From NCBI GenBank assembly GCA_027010905.1, contig JALVBA010000312.1, positions 1 through 6,013 of the forward strand: DNA of 6,013 nt, written 5' to 3'. The stretch is from Marinilabiliaceae bacterium (GTDB taxonomy: Bacteria; Bacteroidota; Bacteroidia; Bacteroidales; Marinilabiliaceae). Shown here piece by piece: positions 5,818 through 6,013 of this stretch. The notes beneath the pieces were generated by a model. The model saw only the letters and a list, made by a program, of their open reading frames with translations. It was not told the DNA's origin and made no database searches. The number at the start of each line of letters is the position of its first letter. The stretch's first letter is position 1. Made by a program: the position numbers and the translations under genes.

Positions 5818-5893
5818 TTTACTGTTCGTTCTTGTTGTAGTGATATTGGCAAGCTGTTCGGGATTTTTAGATCAATATAATCATATCATGTAA
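5792..5893 (+). pseudogene. Truncated lipoprotein: signal peptide and a 12-residue mature stub
   Basis: ATG 5792, inside the end of the preceding gene, opens a 33-codon frame with TAA at 5891. It encodes an excellent SPII signal: a Lys in the n-region, the hydrophobic run LLFVLVVVILA, and the lipobox Leu19-Ala20-Ser21-Cys22, followed only by SGFLDQYNHIM. The last roughly ten codons lie antisense to the broken transposase that enters from the right, so the original gene was probably cut by a rearrangement just after its signal peptide. SGFLDQ recalls SusD-like N-termini, but the antisense match makes that likely coincidental. It could also be a genuine tiny lipoprotein; the 26-base overlap with the previous gene suggests the two were translationally coupled. 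Confidence 0.55.
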
Positions 5894-6013
5894 AAAGCCA
5901 GGGGAGATTTGTTTTTAGACTTTTGTAAGCACTTCTTAATCTTTTGTGGGTATAGCAAGATTTCCCTGTTTGTTCATTGATTGTTCGCTCATCAAGAAAT
6001 GTTTTCCATTTGT
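5856..6013 (-). pseudogene. Broken transposase fragment (C-terminal part, entering from the right edge)
   Basis: On the minus strand, the frame starting at 6011 reads KWKTFLDERTINEQTGKSCY, then THKRLRSAYKSLKTNLPWLF and Thr, then TGA at 5888-5886. It continues in the same frame as YDYIDLKIPN before similarity seems to stop near 5856. The blocks HKRLRSAYKSLKxNLPxLFT, Y-Y-DYxxLxIPN are what I recognise from Bacteroidota transposases of the mutator/IS256-like or IS1249-like type, in which IPN is followed by TTN and a further conserved domain that is missing here. So this copy has an internal stop and has lost its C-terminal end. The N-terminal part would lie beyond the window. No inverted repeats or target duplications can be assigned. 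The family name is tentative; that it is transposase-derived is more secure. Confidence 0.6.

Noticed and set aside
5837..5893. SusD-like N-terminus suggested by SCSGFLDQ in the mini-lipoprotein
   Set aside because: The FLDQYNHIM codons are antisense to a transposase-like reading on the minus strand, so the resemblance is most simply chance at a junction.
5899..5968. CAGGGGAGATTTG and CAAGATTTCCCTG as a terminator at the right end
   Set aside because: The pairing is interrupted and partly wobble, the loop is over 40 bases, no T run follows, and the sequence is accounted for by the minus-strand transposase remnant.

Overview
The window reads as chromosomal DNA of a Bacteroidota bacterium, probably order Bacteroidales. 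It is AT-rich. No gene has a GGAGG-type ribosome binding site; the leaders are A-rich instead. There are at least four SPII lipoprotein signal peptides with the short hydrophobic run and Cys typical of the phylum, and one TAnnTTTG-type -7 promoter element. The species cannot be fixed from this piece.

Layout. Positions 1-910 hold the last codons of an unknown upstream gene, which overlaps dapA by an ATGA junction, and then a complete dapA (4-hydroxy-tetrahydrodipicolinate synthase, lysine/diaminopimelate branch). A strong hairpin terminator follows at about 1020-1058. Positions 1100-1580 contain no intact gene, but both halves of a decayed HEPN-MNT (HEPN domain plus minimal nucleotidyltransferase) toxin-antitoxin-type pair are readable, with identifiable inactivating lesions. 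Next comes an intact NfsA-like nitroreductase/flavin oxidoreductase (1649-2422), then a gene-poor stretch with a good terminator hairpin (2602-2636).

From 2764 to the end the window is a cell-envelope region. It holds an unrecognised lipoprotein with its own strong terminator, then a run of a small lipocalin-like lipoprotein, a lipid-anchored serpin with an inhibitory-type hinge and an unusually long reactive loop, and another lipoprotein of unknown function. The small lipoprotein and the serpin are 57 bases apart and probably share a transcript. All four would be exported and lipidated, so the serpin probably acts at or outside the outer membrane against host, predator or competitor proteases. 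That is inference from the family and the signal peptide.

The right end shows mobile-element damage. A 33-codon lipoprotein signal-peptide ORF overlaps the last lipoprotein gene and runs into the antisense strand of a broken transposase that enters from the right edge on the minus strand. I see no intact novel multi-gene system. The points most worth a second look are the fossil HEPN-MNT module, the lipoprotein serpin with its extended loop, and the chimeric mini-lipoprotein/transposase junction.
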